From assembly GCF_001558155.1 (NCBI RefSeq), contig NZ_LOAS01000002.1, positions 124,001 to 188,000 on the forward strand: DNA of 64,000 nt, written 5' to 3'. The translations under genes and the position numbers were made by a program. Below are positions 21,701 through 26,960 of this stretch, one piece after another (positions within the stretch are counted from its first letter, which is position 1; every line of letters begins with the position of its first letter). The notes under the pieces were generated by a model. That model searched no databases, was not told the DNA's origin, and worked only from the letters and a program-made list of their open reading frames with translations. This stretch comes from Aliiruegeria sabulilitoris. GTDB taxonomy: Bacteria > Pseudomonadota > Alphaproteobacteria > Rhodobacterales > Rhodobacteraceae.

Positions 21701-21806
21701 AGGTTACGGATGCATCGGTTCCGGTCGTCGCCACTACCGGATCTGTCGCCCATGACGGTACGGCGCTCGCAGCGGCCAGAAGGCCCGCCAGCCAAAGAAA
21801 CTTCAT
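12237..21806 (-). CDS. Giant secreted SpvB/FG-GAP/Rhs polymorphic-toxin-like protein with Hint and deaminase-like C terminus
   Basis: A 3189-residue protein. Residues 1-20 are a Sec signal peptide ending PSWA. An SpvB-like domain follows (about 35-320; GSWQYQVPIEIPP, GWELSVGSRIERRGP). Five calcium-loop FG-GAP/VCBS motifs lie near 480, 540, 652, 740 and 808 (for example DVDADGRTEL, DVDGDGFPDI, DINGDGAIDL). A TcdB-like middle part and many YD/Rhs repeats run to the Rhs core end FDPETGRFASVDPMG (about 2559). An acidic linker leads to a Hint domain (2896-3032) and a 157-residue tip with HxE and PCxxC zinc-deaminase motifs. The start ATG has GAGG eight bases upstream. It resembles insecticidal-toxin B/C components merged with a polymorphic toxin tip. 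The target of the tip is inferred, not shown. Confidence 0.88.
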   Translation of the reverse strand: MKFLWLAGLLAAASAVPSWATDPVVATTGTDASVTYAATEGGAPIVEELPSVQQRGSWQYQVPIEIPPTETGFAPSLSVLSSHAAKGGVLGNGWELSVGSRIERRGPTGGPPMMDGTDTYWLGDQQMYPFQFQTTLPNSILGALEYYRLEQDDSRIFIYSSTSDTWQASRQGQSWSYGGASEATGAANEYLSTTLGDQCRDEPWTGQSDTVSWSLSMETDKFGNSIDYRYDMLCDCAADSGEAELFGGQAACSPVLGEISFGTARVQFDYVNRPDPVIAARLGRLRVLDKRLSMITTLVESGHVELEHSRYRFLYNASDRLTVRSTDPLDGIGHAGEPALDPLVGSLGANLLGLGPNEEGDLGTLRGISKLGRDDTEIPMMTADINRDRTGFADAQVLNDFGAVPDYFTTTPFPVNFDGDAYTDLALVSMKCDSPMGMDGCEVDVRGYHNVDDGSFGFVPDPVMTDLLQDALPQFSVIWGVYRFADVDADGRTELHVAVNTNDPVLHDTASYVLTADNDDYEILVDMIDMEEDDFNGAQFADVDGDGFPDIIYPVGPSNPEMIAWERNTGEAPYFDGFGREYLPNPIDENPALTDSLTGELRLLWDQCIAENGDSASGLDLDPWTSQGVHWQSADLASFQSDEHYWLSQSRATDINGDGAIDLAFSFPICWKMGDELTDMEPAGIHFSRIYFGDGRGGFLDSELTLPTAFMQPNSPINVARPDTVYDADLFDNWNSFSIVDLNADGNTELVYRNDDSRRLRYAHWQNIREGFGFDADTQETRALPATVRALSSTPSGEEAIFSQSTLIQDFNADGFPDLLIFERNRSSDTATQLTVSVHENTRSHPNVILEEITNQFDGTIKLSYLNAARNGDNPELSRTVWTVDEVSDHRGTSRFSYSGGRYEDRRFLGFAEVEGEYESGLLYEAKFSLRPEFRGKLVSRAERRSSGSLARFTYNSYIEMLPTMWRYDMDAPFFNPLRRRCTFEVDPALVLIVNGSINQAGLEDDLIRECLDFQDREITFEGLLIDPDDLIVLHGWIADRLAEENQFFQKSDFFRPLFGEGGRALVRGRNVATQRLKPETKAEETRLNALVRRLVKQGVVTREDLVAWRKAALEEKALKPRKPMIRMRKSAPATRTVAPATASELRPAWMKSRFAAKRPQGISAVTMHAAVPQNLLDAGRPNFVQPGATLLPMTPEYRMFVKDYEYFLQRLSAEIDYRMAGKFNDDHRIDYQFAPTFLLPGQPQVTGYTVTDDDGDVVRSFAFSEFAGFDTPEVIEETGQYGVTRGSRRSFDDMGRLVEKSVDRGVLRRQAVTEIGYATCGVEKTIDAVGRLRATEYDRLCRISETSFEGGVQRYVRDDLGRITQETRDNGVASIETIHRYYSEGAKDLSLPWSAEIRGERLTLRFVDKWGRVVTERICRWDEEIPEAGTQARDIRCLGQRTRHEHWGYADDGALRFHTRPYFDGETAKTEWYYRDAFWRITEKLLPSHDYTGPAVDMFDLVETPRHVSFRTVYRVGETRTVGPDGRVCKVIYDTLSRSHECDGVSRGSEQFNEFGHTTRTTQPSGVVTSYGYDNFFRINAVTALTTLETCNGDAVNPTQRYLYDFLGNRTRLIAEDGVRSFWTYDAIGRPLTYKIRRGAAGRFQLNAWNYVDGAPDGASNPGDGRRVLETDINGNVTTSWLDGFGTAFKAELPDGSYTLDTLDDLSRVSAQRDIDGLVTHYGYNVLDRKTREYHELPLSSPYCTADMPVDGSNCQVGTSFSYDGEGRLAELTDADGVTRSFGYTDAGDAAYYMLGDWLLEAQKLDDYGNVSWAFQGGAEIEVDYDDLWRPNRICRGADGGACGVVEELTYTPDNFVATQSIGGHTQSYETDYLGRVTSVTDAAGETEKQTWSLNAGICKHVDKSGHESTYEFDALGLVSLYQPQGTTEPRKYGYEYGVDLSDHDLPGANALNEIIDADGGSWKHYFDFANRPVLLERPDGSKIVTRYDGSMAVKTELRDKDDLLLEIVAHGYDALNRTSYEWGPVSPWRFETQLEQPAPEDSVVWRSYTPGGRLAKVETARNVANGASLGITEFDYNAAGLLKRERILGVTEIETNYDSDFGFPRIASVEMGAQSDAPRVTEFSYSDDGLYVTERRTSGQIEQDGRLVEEVIAVSTDDFDVFGTPRIVATERGVDGAFDMISKYARRTDALGRIESTEFQVMNKSIGTATYQYFVDNDLKSIETDWAGSLEFGRDALGQIESITGEDAVGGNAHTLLKVVARDPLGRMTEGVLKDDAQFIRAYDQLGRMSYQRVDTKGGAFDQRTHGYDIRGRLISTEFATSGGTFLNRFGYTTEGWLEEEVRRAGSPEESVTTYSYDGAGNRRTRDIDGAVTAYSYGSPDGSDIEAALMAVNENGIETKIGWDAYGGMIEDHRGYQIVRSVTGHAREIWDKDGYFRIGLSRDHSGRTVHSVSAQGERVHFWDNPVSTVYPLSTIDEEGVPSMNAALGDTIVGRLFGESAENAFSERGGDLVLSNDQIISLIEAFGTDVAIPTSGFSFIYGGQEYLADVPYLSAQQRLFDPETGRFASVDPMGLSAGANRFQFVSNDPLRRYDPWGMEDAANEEMPETELQKAWDDPENFGRRGRYIEDQDMVICNGICPEDGKHSFPPLVIVANPLPGEVVETKGPDTAEAGARGEEATVTDDPAKGQEQPETEVQPVETTAQNDRQTDEQDDCQSNCDAETAGDGGAGKNGEIEMPENFNGDYSDLKGRLADGYSIDADGLLRTPSGNIVIPGINDAQNPLPHKVLINMAGKAVDDAANFGIAGSVAKMAGLWEGNGTPGSDAAAAAGFGYTASEKPREMLAETSMGIAMMAAGSGPGRAAANSGRSLLARGCSGPLGQLPGVIKRMSGITCFAAGTMVATESGPVPIEEIKEGDLVECRSDQTMAQKFCPVEKLYETENRALMSLSVAGESGPEEIRTTPNHRFYVKDLGWREARDLSPGQVLSTANGATATVTDAQPLDGSALVYNFEVAEYQTYFVGENRSWVHNGGTSCTAAGHRAIGWLYRVGEDGVSELVLRRDLVSGGVTRALLENSANAAGRLFPRNAQHMTHTETRFLNDVFGRLQTGILPPGNYRVVFLGELPPCSRCKGAMNSLEFDGVQTTYIYFGDAASGIWQSAPPVSTLRSYASSWARLFHNPGATTLPK
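12711..13121 (-). other. Pre-toxin Hint (intein-like) autoprotease domain of the Rhs protein
   Basis: Residues 2896-3032. It begins with a catalytic Cys in CFAAGTMVATESG, has the block B motif TTPNHRFYV with His, and ends VHN-GG, the Asn-cyclisation or cleavage end of Hint domains. In other polymorphic toxins this module cuts to release the C-terminal tip; the same is expected here, after N3032. Confidence 0.85.
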
Positions 21807-22066
21807 AAAAAATACCTCGTCGGCAATAAACCAAACTGCGGATAGTGTAGCCAGCAGGCGCTTTCGCTGTCTACAGAGGCTCCGGGCAGACAGCGCTTCC
21901 CCGCTTGGCTCCGACCGGTTCGGCATCTTGCGCAGGTAATGAGCCTGGCAACAGGGAGCGCGCTCCGGTGCCTCTGCCCGCGTGCTTTCTATTGGGGCTT
22001 TGCGAAAGTTTCGGCTAAGTTGCCAATAACGCGAACGGAAGCGCCGCGAGGCGCGGAGGAAACTTG

Positions 22067-23125
22067 ATGAGTTATGCTGCGTATGTTTCTGCGCTGTCTT
22101 TTGTGTTCGGCCTGTCGGTTTCGGCAGCCGGGGTTTCGGCCGCGCCCGACCCTTTTGACGGAGGCTGGACCCTCGACGCGGAGCAATCGGCCCTGTCTTT
22201 CCTGTCCATCAAGGACGCGACGAAGGTCGAAACCAGCAGTTTCGCCGCCCTCGAAGGGCGCATCGAGGAGACGGGCGAGGTCGAGATCACCGTTCACCTC
22301 GAATCCATCGACACCAAGATCGACCTGCGCAATGTCCGCATGCGCTTCCTGTTCTTCGAGACATTCCTGCATCCCCGCGCGACCATCCTGGCCGAGCTCG
22401 CTGCCGCCGATTTCGTCGATCTGCCGCAGGTGGGGCGCAAGCGGATGTCGATGGAATATGTTCTGGACCTGCACGGGGTACAGAAGGCGTTCGAGTCCGA
22501 TGTCATCGTGACGCTACTCAACGAGAACGAGGTCTATATTTCCGCCGCCGAACCGGTCTCGGTCTCGGTCGCCGATTTCGGCCTTGAAAACGGCTGGAAG
22601 AAGCTGGAGGAAGCCGCCGGCCTGCCGATCATTCCCTCAGCCACGGTCAGTTTCGATTTCCGTTTCCTGCGCAATGGTGCTGCCGAGACCCCCGTACAGA
22701 TGGCCGGGGCCACCGCTACAACGGAATCGCGCGCGCTGGAGAGCAGCGGAGAGCTGGCGCTGGAGGAATGCCAGAACCGGTTCCTGACCGTTTCCGAGGC
22801 CAACGAGATTTCCTTCTCCTCCGGCTCGGCCCGGCTCGAAGCGAAAAGCGCGCCCATGCTCGACTCGCTGGCCGAAATCGTCGGGCGTTGCCCGGACCTG
22901 TCGATTGAAGTCGGCGGCCATACCGACAGCGTCGGCCCCGAACGCGCCAATCTACGCCTCTCCGAGAGGCGTGCAAAGTCGGTTGCCGCCTATCTGGAGG
23001 GCCAGGGTGTCGCGCGCGCGCGGATGCAGATCGCCGGCTATGGCAAAACCCGTCCGGTTGCCGACAATGACACCGAACGCGGCCGCTGGCGGAACCGCCG
23101 TATCGAATTCTCGATCGTGGAATAA
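22067..23125 (+). CDS. Secreted YceI-like / OmpA-like two-domain protein
   Basis: A 352-residue protein with a signal peptide (MSYAAYVSALSFVFGLSVSA...), a YceI-like lipocalin domain (about 30-180: GGWTLDAEQSALSFLSIKDA, MSMEYVLDLHGVQKAFESDV) and a C-terminal OmpA peptidoglycan-binding domain (about 230-350: ISFSSGSARLEAKSAPMLDS, IEVGGHTDSVGPERANLRLS, RRAKSVAAYL, GKTRPVADNDTERGRWRNRR). It should be periplasmic or outer-membrane associated and anchored to peptidoglycan. The start is ATG 22067 with GGAGG six bases upstream. It is divergent from the giant Rhs gene (260-base gap) and six bases before the caspase-like gene, so the two downstream genes form an operon. The YceI ligand is unknown. Confidence 0.82.
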   Translation: MSYAAYVSALSFVFGLSVSAAGVSAAPDPFDGGWTLDAEQSALSFLSIKDATKVETSSFAALEGRIEETGEVEITVHLESIDTKIDLRNVRMRFLFFETFLHPRATILAELAAADFVDLPQVGRKRMSMEYVLDLHGVQKAFESDVIVTLLNENEVYISAAEPVSVSVADFGLENGWKKLEEAAGLPIIPSATVSFDFRFLRNGAAETPVQMAGATATTESRALESSGELALEECQNRFLTVSEANEISFSSGSARLEAKSAPMLDSLAEIVGRCPDLSIEVGGHTDSVGPERANLRLSERRAKSVAAYLEGQGVARARMQIAGYGKTRPVADNDTERGRWRNRRIEFSIVE

Positions 23126-23131
23126 CTCTGA

Positions 23132-24625
23132 ATGATCCCTCTCCTTGCTCCGATACTGCGGCTGTTTCTCGCTGTGATGGCACTTCAGGCACTGGTTGCC
23201 GCGGCCGTTGCCGAACCCCGGCTTGCTCTGGTCGTGGGCAACGAGCGCTATATCTCCGTCTCGCCGCTCGACAACCCGGTGTCCGATGCGCGCCTCATGG
23301 CGGCCGCGCTCACCTCGAAAGGGTTCGAGGTCACCCTGCTGACCGATGCCGACCAGGTGACGCTCAACCGCGCCATTGCCCAGTTCGGACGCGATCTGCG
23401 GGCGCATGGCGACGAGGCCACGGGGCTTTTCTACTATGCCGGGCACGCGGTGCAGAGTTTCGGCGCCAACTACCTGCTGCCGGTCGATGTCCTGCTCACC
23501 GACGCGGCGGACCTCGGCCTCGTGGCGGTGCGGGCCGACGCGATCCTGCGCCAGATGGCATCGGCACGAAACCGGGCTAACCTCGTGATCCTTGATGCCT
23601 GTCGCAACAACCCCTTCGTCGACGTGCCGGACATGAACGATAACGGTCTCGCGGAGATGAAGGCGCCAACCGGCACTTTCATGGCCTATTCGACCGCGCC
23701 GGGCAGCGTCGCAATGGATGGGGTCGGGTCCAATTCGCCCTTTACCTCGGCACTCGTGAACGAGATGGACACCCCCGGCCTGCCCGTGGAACAGGCGTTC
23801 AAACGGGTCCGCAGCAAGGTGATCGAAGCAACCGACAACCGGCAGACGCCGTGGGATACCTCGTCGCTGACCATCGATTTCCAATTTACCCCTGCCGAGC
23901 AACAGCAACCGGAGCAGCTTGCCGCCGACGAGTTCTTTGAATCGATCAAGGCGTCCGGCGACCCGGTGCAGATCGTGCTTTTCCTGCGGACCTATCCCGA
24001 GAGCGAGCATTTCGACGCCGCGCGCGAGCTTCTGACGAAGGCGCTGGATGGCGAGCAGGAACCCGAAGCGGAAAACACGGCCGCCGTCGCCCCGGAATAC
24101 ACCCCGCCTTCGGACTCCGAAGCCCGCGAGCGGGAGATGATCGAAGCGGCCCAGAGTTCCGGCCGGGTCGAAGATTACCGCGCCTATCTCGACGCATTCC
24201 CGACAGGGGTCTTTGCCGAGCTGGCCACGATGGAAATGGCCGCATTGGCCGCCAAGGCGCCCGAGACGCCCGCCGACGCCCAAACCGCTGCACAGGCACC
24301 TGCACCGGCAGACACGCTGCCGGCTATGCCCCAAGATGTGACCCTGGAGGCGCTGCTGGCGCATGGCGACCCGGTGCTCGATGGCAACTCCATCGCCATG
24401 CTCGTGGACAGCTCGCCGCTCTTTCCGCCCATTCCGGGATTGCCCGACGCGGTCTGGAAGAACCGTCCCTGCGCGACCTGTCACGAATGGACAGCCGAGG
24501 CGCTTTGCGATCAGGCAAAAACATATCTTGCCGACGCCGGAACCCGTGCGCTCAGCAAGCAGCACCCCTACGGCGGCGGTTTCAAGGACGTATTGCGAAA
24601 CTGGGCCGGCGGAGGATGCCGCTAG
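23132..24625 (+). CDS. Exported caspase-like (C14) protein with a C-terminal CxxCH motif
   Basis: A 497-residue protein. It has an N-terminal signal peptide or anchor (to about residue 27), a caspase-fold domain (EPRLALVVGNERYISVSPLD start) with the catalytic dyad H105 (YYAGHAVQ) and C157 (LDACRNNPF), then a TPR-like or helical region (DEFFESIKASGDPVQIVLFL) and a Glu/Ala/Pro-rich linker. The last 60 residues carry C447-A-T-C450-H451, which fits a c-type haem site, and further cysteines. The dyad is intact, so protease activity is plausible. It is cotranscribed with the YceI/OmpA gene. Partner proteins and substrate are unknown. Confidence 0.8.
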   Translation: MIPLLAPILRLFLAVMALQALVAAAVAEPRLALVVGNERYISVSPLDNPVSDARLMAAALTSKGFEVTLLTDADQVTLNRAIAQFGRDLRAHGDEATGLFYYAGHAVQSFGANYLLPVDVLLTDAADLGLVAVRADAILRQMASARNRANLVILDACRNNPFVDVPDMNDNGLAEMKAPTGTFMAYSTAPGSVAMDGVGSNSPFTSALVNEMDTPGLPVEQAFKRVRSKVIEATDNRQTPWDTSSLTIDFQFTPAEQQQPEQLAADEFFESIKASGDPVQIVLFLRTYPESEHFDAARELLTKALDGEQEPEAENTAAVAPEYTPPSDSEAREREMIEAAQSSGRVEDYRAYLDAFPTGVFAELATMEMAALAAKAPETPADAQTAAQAPAPADTLPAMPQDVTLEALLAHGDPVLDGNSIAMLVDSSPLFPPIPGLPDAVWKNRPCATCHEWTAEALCDQAKTYLADAGTRALSKQHPYGGGFKDVLRNWAGGGCR

Positions 24626-24685
24626 GTTTCGGCACTCGGACAGACAATCGAACAGCCTGCCCAATTCGCCTGAAGCTTGCTAAGG

Positions 24686-25411
24686 TCAGATCGCCTTTTC
24701 GGCCGCTCGTTCCAGGAAAACGTAGCCGATGCCATGCACGGTGATGATAAGTTCGGGGGTCTTAGGGTCGCGCTCGATCTTCTTGCGCAGACGCCCGACC
24801 AGAACGTCGATGGTCCGATCAAACGGATCCCTCTCACGACCACTCAACGCATCGAGCAGTGCATCGCGCTGCATGACCCTGCCCCGGTGCTGCAAAAGTG
24901 CGAGCAGGAGTTCGTATTCGCCACGAGTCAGGTGGACATCGCTGCCATCGGGCGCGGTGAGCCTACGGGCGGCGGGCGTGAGCACCCAGCCATTGAAACT
25001 GTAGTTCTGATCCTCGCTTTCAGGGGCCGCCTGGGCGGACCGCCCGACGCGCCTCAGGATGTTGTTCGCACGGGCCAGCAATTCGCGGGGGTGGTAGGGC
25101 TTGTGGAGGTAATCGTCGGCGCCGACTTCCAGCGCAACGATGCGGTCGACGTCCTCGGTTTTCGCGCTGATGACAATGACCGGCAGGTCGGAGGACCGCC
25201 GGAGATCTCGCAAAAGGCTGAGCCCGTCGCGGCCCGGCAAGCGGATGTCGAGGCACAGCAGGTCGACATTGGCCTTGCGCAGGGCGACCTCCATCTCGTC
25301 GCCATTGCTGGCCCGTAGCACGCGAAACCCCTCGACCTCGAAATAGCCTGCCATGAGTTCGAGGCTGGTCGGATCGTCCTCGACGATCAACACACGCTTT
25401 GGGGCGTCCAT
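24686..25411 (-). CDS. torR: OmpR-family response regulator, probable TorR
   Basis: A 241-residue two-component regulator with a receiver domain (DD at 12-13, phosphoacceptor D55 in LLCLDIRLPG, K near 105 in LHKPYHPRELLAR) and a winged-helix output domain (LTRGEYELLLALLQHRGRVM, RTIDVLVGRLRKKIE, ITVHGIGYVF). It is divergent from torC and separated from it only by a repeat array (25429-25489) that I read as TorR boxes. Its expected partner is the hybrid kinase at 30162-32513. The function as TMAO-responsive regulator is inferred from location and the repeat arrays. Confidence 0.85.
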   Translation of the reverse strand: MDAPKRVLIVEDDPTSLELMAGYFEVEGFRVLRASNGDEMEVALRKANVDLLCLDIRLPGRDGLSLLRDLRRSSDLPVIVISAKTEDVDRIVALEVGADDYLHKPYHPRELLARANNILRRVGRSAQAAPESEDQNYSFNGWVLTPAARRLTAPDGSDVHLTRGEYELLLALLQHRGRVMQRDALLDALSGRERDPFDRTIDVLVGRLRKKIERDPKTPELIITVHGIGYVFLERAAEKAI

Positions 25412-25428
25412 CCGTGCAGCTCCTCCCT

Positions 25429-25489
25429 GTTCACATCACGTTTACAATTTTCTACAGGCCATTCAAATCCGGAAAACAGCAGATTTACA
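25429..25489. promoter_or_regulatory. Array of five decameric direct repeats (candidate TorR boxes) between torR and torC
   Basis: Core heptamers GTTCACA (25429), GTTTACA (25440), TTCTACA (25450), CATTCAA (25460) and ATTTACA (25483) are in the same orientation and spaced 11, 10, 10 and 23 bases, i.e. on one face of the helix. E. coli TorR binds decameric direct repeats of related sequence in the tor promoter. The position between divergent torR and torC suggests control of both. Confidence 0.75.
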
Positions 25490-25561
25490 GCGATCGGCTA
25501 ACACACTCCATATCAGGCGCAGACGGAATGTCCTCTGCGCCCATTTCCGGAGGTGTGCTGC

Positions 25562-26734
25562 ATGAAACGATTCTGGACCTGGCTTTGGACCCCGTCGGGC
25601 GTGCTGTCCACTGGCTTCCTGCTGGCGATCGGCGTCCTGATCGGGGCCATCGGGCTCGTCGGGGCACATAGTGCGCTCAAGGCGACGGAGACCACCGAGT
25701 TCTGCGTCTCCTGTCACGAGCTGACGCCCGTCTACGAGGAATACAAGCTTTCGGCGCATTACTCCAACGCGTCGGGCGTACAGGCCGGCTGTGCCGATTG
25801 CCACGTGCCCGAACCCTTCGTGCCCTACGTCATCGATCATTACCGCGCGCTCGGCGAGGCCTACAGCTCCTTTACCGGCAAGATCGACACGCCGGAGAAA
25901 TTCGAGGAACACCGGCTGGAGATGGCGGAACGCGTCTGGGACGAGATGAAGGCGAGCGACTCGCGCGAGTGCCGGAGCTGCCATGTCGAGCACGCGATGG
26001 ATTTCGAAAAACAGGCCCCCGAGGCCGCCAAGCTAATGCAGGTCGGATTCGCGAACGGCGAGACCTGCATCGACTGTCACAAGGGCATCGCACACAAGCT
26101 TCCGGACATGTCGCAAGGCTACAAGAAGACCTTCGAGGACCTGACGGCGCGGGCCGCCGAGCAGGACGCAAAGGCAGACGAGCTTTACGTGCTGGAGACC
26201 AAACCGCATTACCTGACCGTCGAGGATGCGAAGGCAGACGAAAACAGCACCGGCCAGATCCTTGCCGCGTCGCATCTGAAGGTGCTGGAGCGCAAGGACG
26301 ACATGCTGAAGGTACGTATCGACGGCTGGCAACAGGACGGCGTGGACAAGGTCATCTACGAGTTGCGCGGCCAGCGCATCTTTACCGCAACGGCCAAGAC
26401 AGACGCCGCCGAGAATATCACCCGCCACGCCACCGAGACAGATCCCGATACGGATCTCGTCTGGCATCAGGTGAGCCTGGATGTGTGGGTAGACAAATCG
26501 AGCCTGCTCGACAGTCTCGAAGACCTCTGGGCCTATGGTTCCGAGATGAACAACGCCAGCTGTGGGGTCTGCCACTCCGCCGTGCCGCCCGAACACCTGC
26601 TGGCCAACCAGTGGATCGGCACGCTGAAGGCGATGGAACGCTTCATCGCGCTCGACAAGGAACAGTACCGCTTCCTGCAGAAATACCTGCAGATGCATGC
26701 CAGCGACACGGGCGGTGCCGGGGCGTCTCACTGA
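25562..26734 (+). CDS. torC: Pentahaem cytochrome c TorC, quinol-oxidising membrane cytochrome
   Basis: Passes electrons from membrane quinol to periplasmic TorA. The 390-residue protein starts with a membrane anchor (about 12-36), then the NapC/NirT-type tetrahaem domain with CVSCH (48), CADCH (77), CRSCH (137) and CIDCH (169). A separate C-terminal monohaem domain has CGVCH at 334. This is the usual TorC/DorC layout. ATG 25562 has GGAGG eight bases upstream; a GTG at 25553 lies at that ribosome site. In E. coli the TorC C-terminal domain also signals to the TorS sensor; here a second copy of that domain is encoded downstream (29472-30158). Confidence 0.94.
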   Translation: MKRFWTWLWTPSGVLSTGFLLAIGVLIGAIGLVGAHSALKATETTEFCVSCHELTPVYEEYKLSAHYSNASGVQAGCADCHVPEPFVPYVIDHYRALGEAYSSFTGKIDTPEKFEEHRLEMAERVWDEMKASDSRECRSCHVEHAMDFEKQAPEAAKLMQVGFANGETCIDCHKGIAHKLPDMSQGYKKTFEDLTARAAEQDAKADELYVLETKPHYLTVEDAKADENSTGQILAASHLKVLERKDDMLKVRIDGWQQDGVDKVIYELRGQRIFTATAKTDAAENITRHATETDPDTDLVWHQVSLDVWVDKSSLLDSLEDLWAYGSEMNNASCGVCHSAVPPEHLLANQWIGTLKAMERFIALDKEQYRFLQKYLQMHASDTGGAGASH

Positions 26735-26960
26735 CAGGTCCCGGCGCGGTTTCGCGACCGCGCCGCGGCCATCGGGAAAGGTATCGTCCCCGTCCGTTTA
26801 CATCCCGTTTACAGAAATTTACAGCCGGTTCACCTCCTTCCGGAACCCTGTTTACACCACATCTCTAACCTTACGGCATGCGCGCAACGCCTGAGTCCCG
26901 GCCCCGGCCCGGTCTTGTTGCGCCGCGGGAGGAATGCATCCGATGGACGGAGGAAAATAC
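26735..26960 (+). promoter_or_regulatory. torA promoter region with a second TorR-box array (26796-26856)
   Basis: GTTTACA at 26796, GTTTACA at 26807, ATTTACA at 26817, GTTCACC at 26828 and GTTTACA at 26850 are direct repeats spaced 11, 10, 11 and 22 bases. The layout matches the array before torC. It sits between torC and torA, so torA probably has its own TorR-driven promoter in addition to read-through from torC. The torA ribosome site GGAGG follows at about 26950. Confidence 0.75.
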
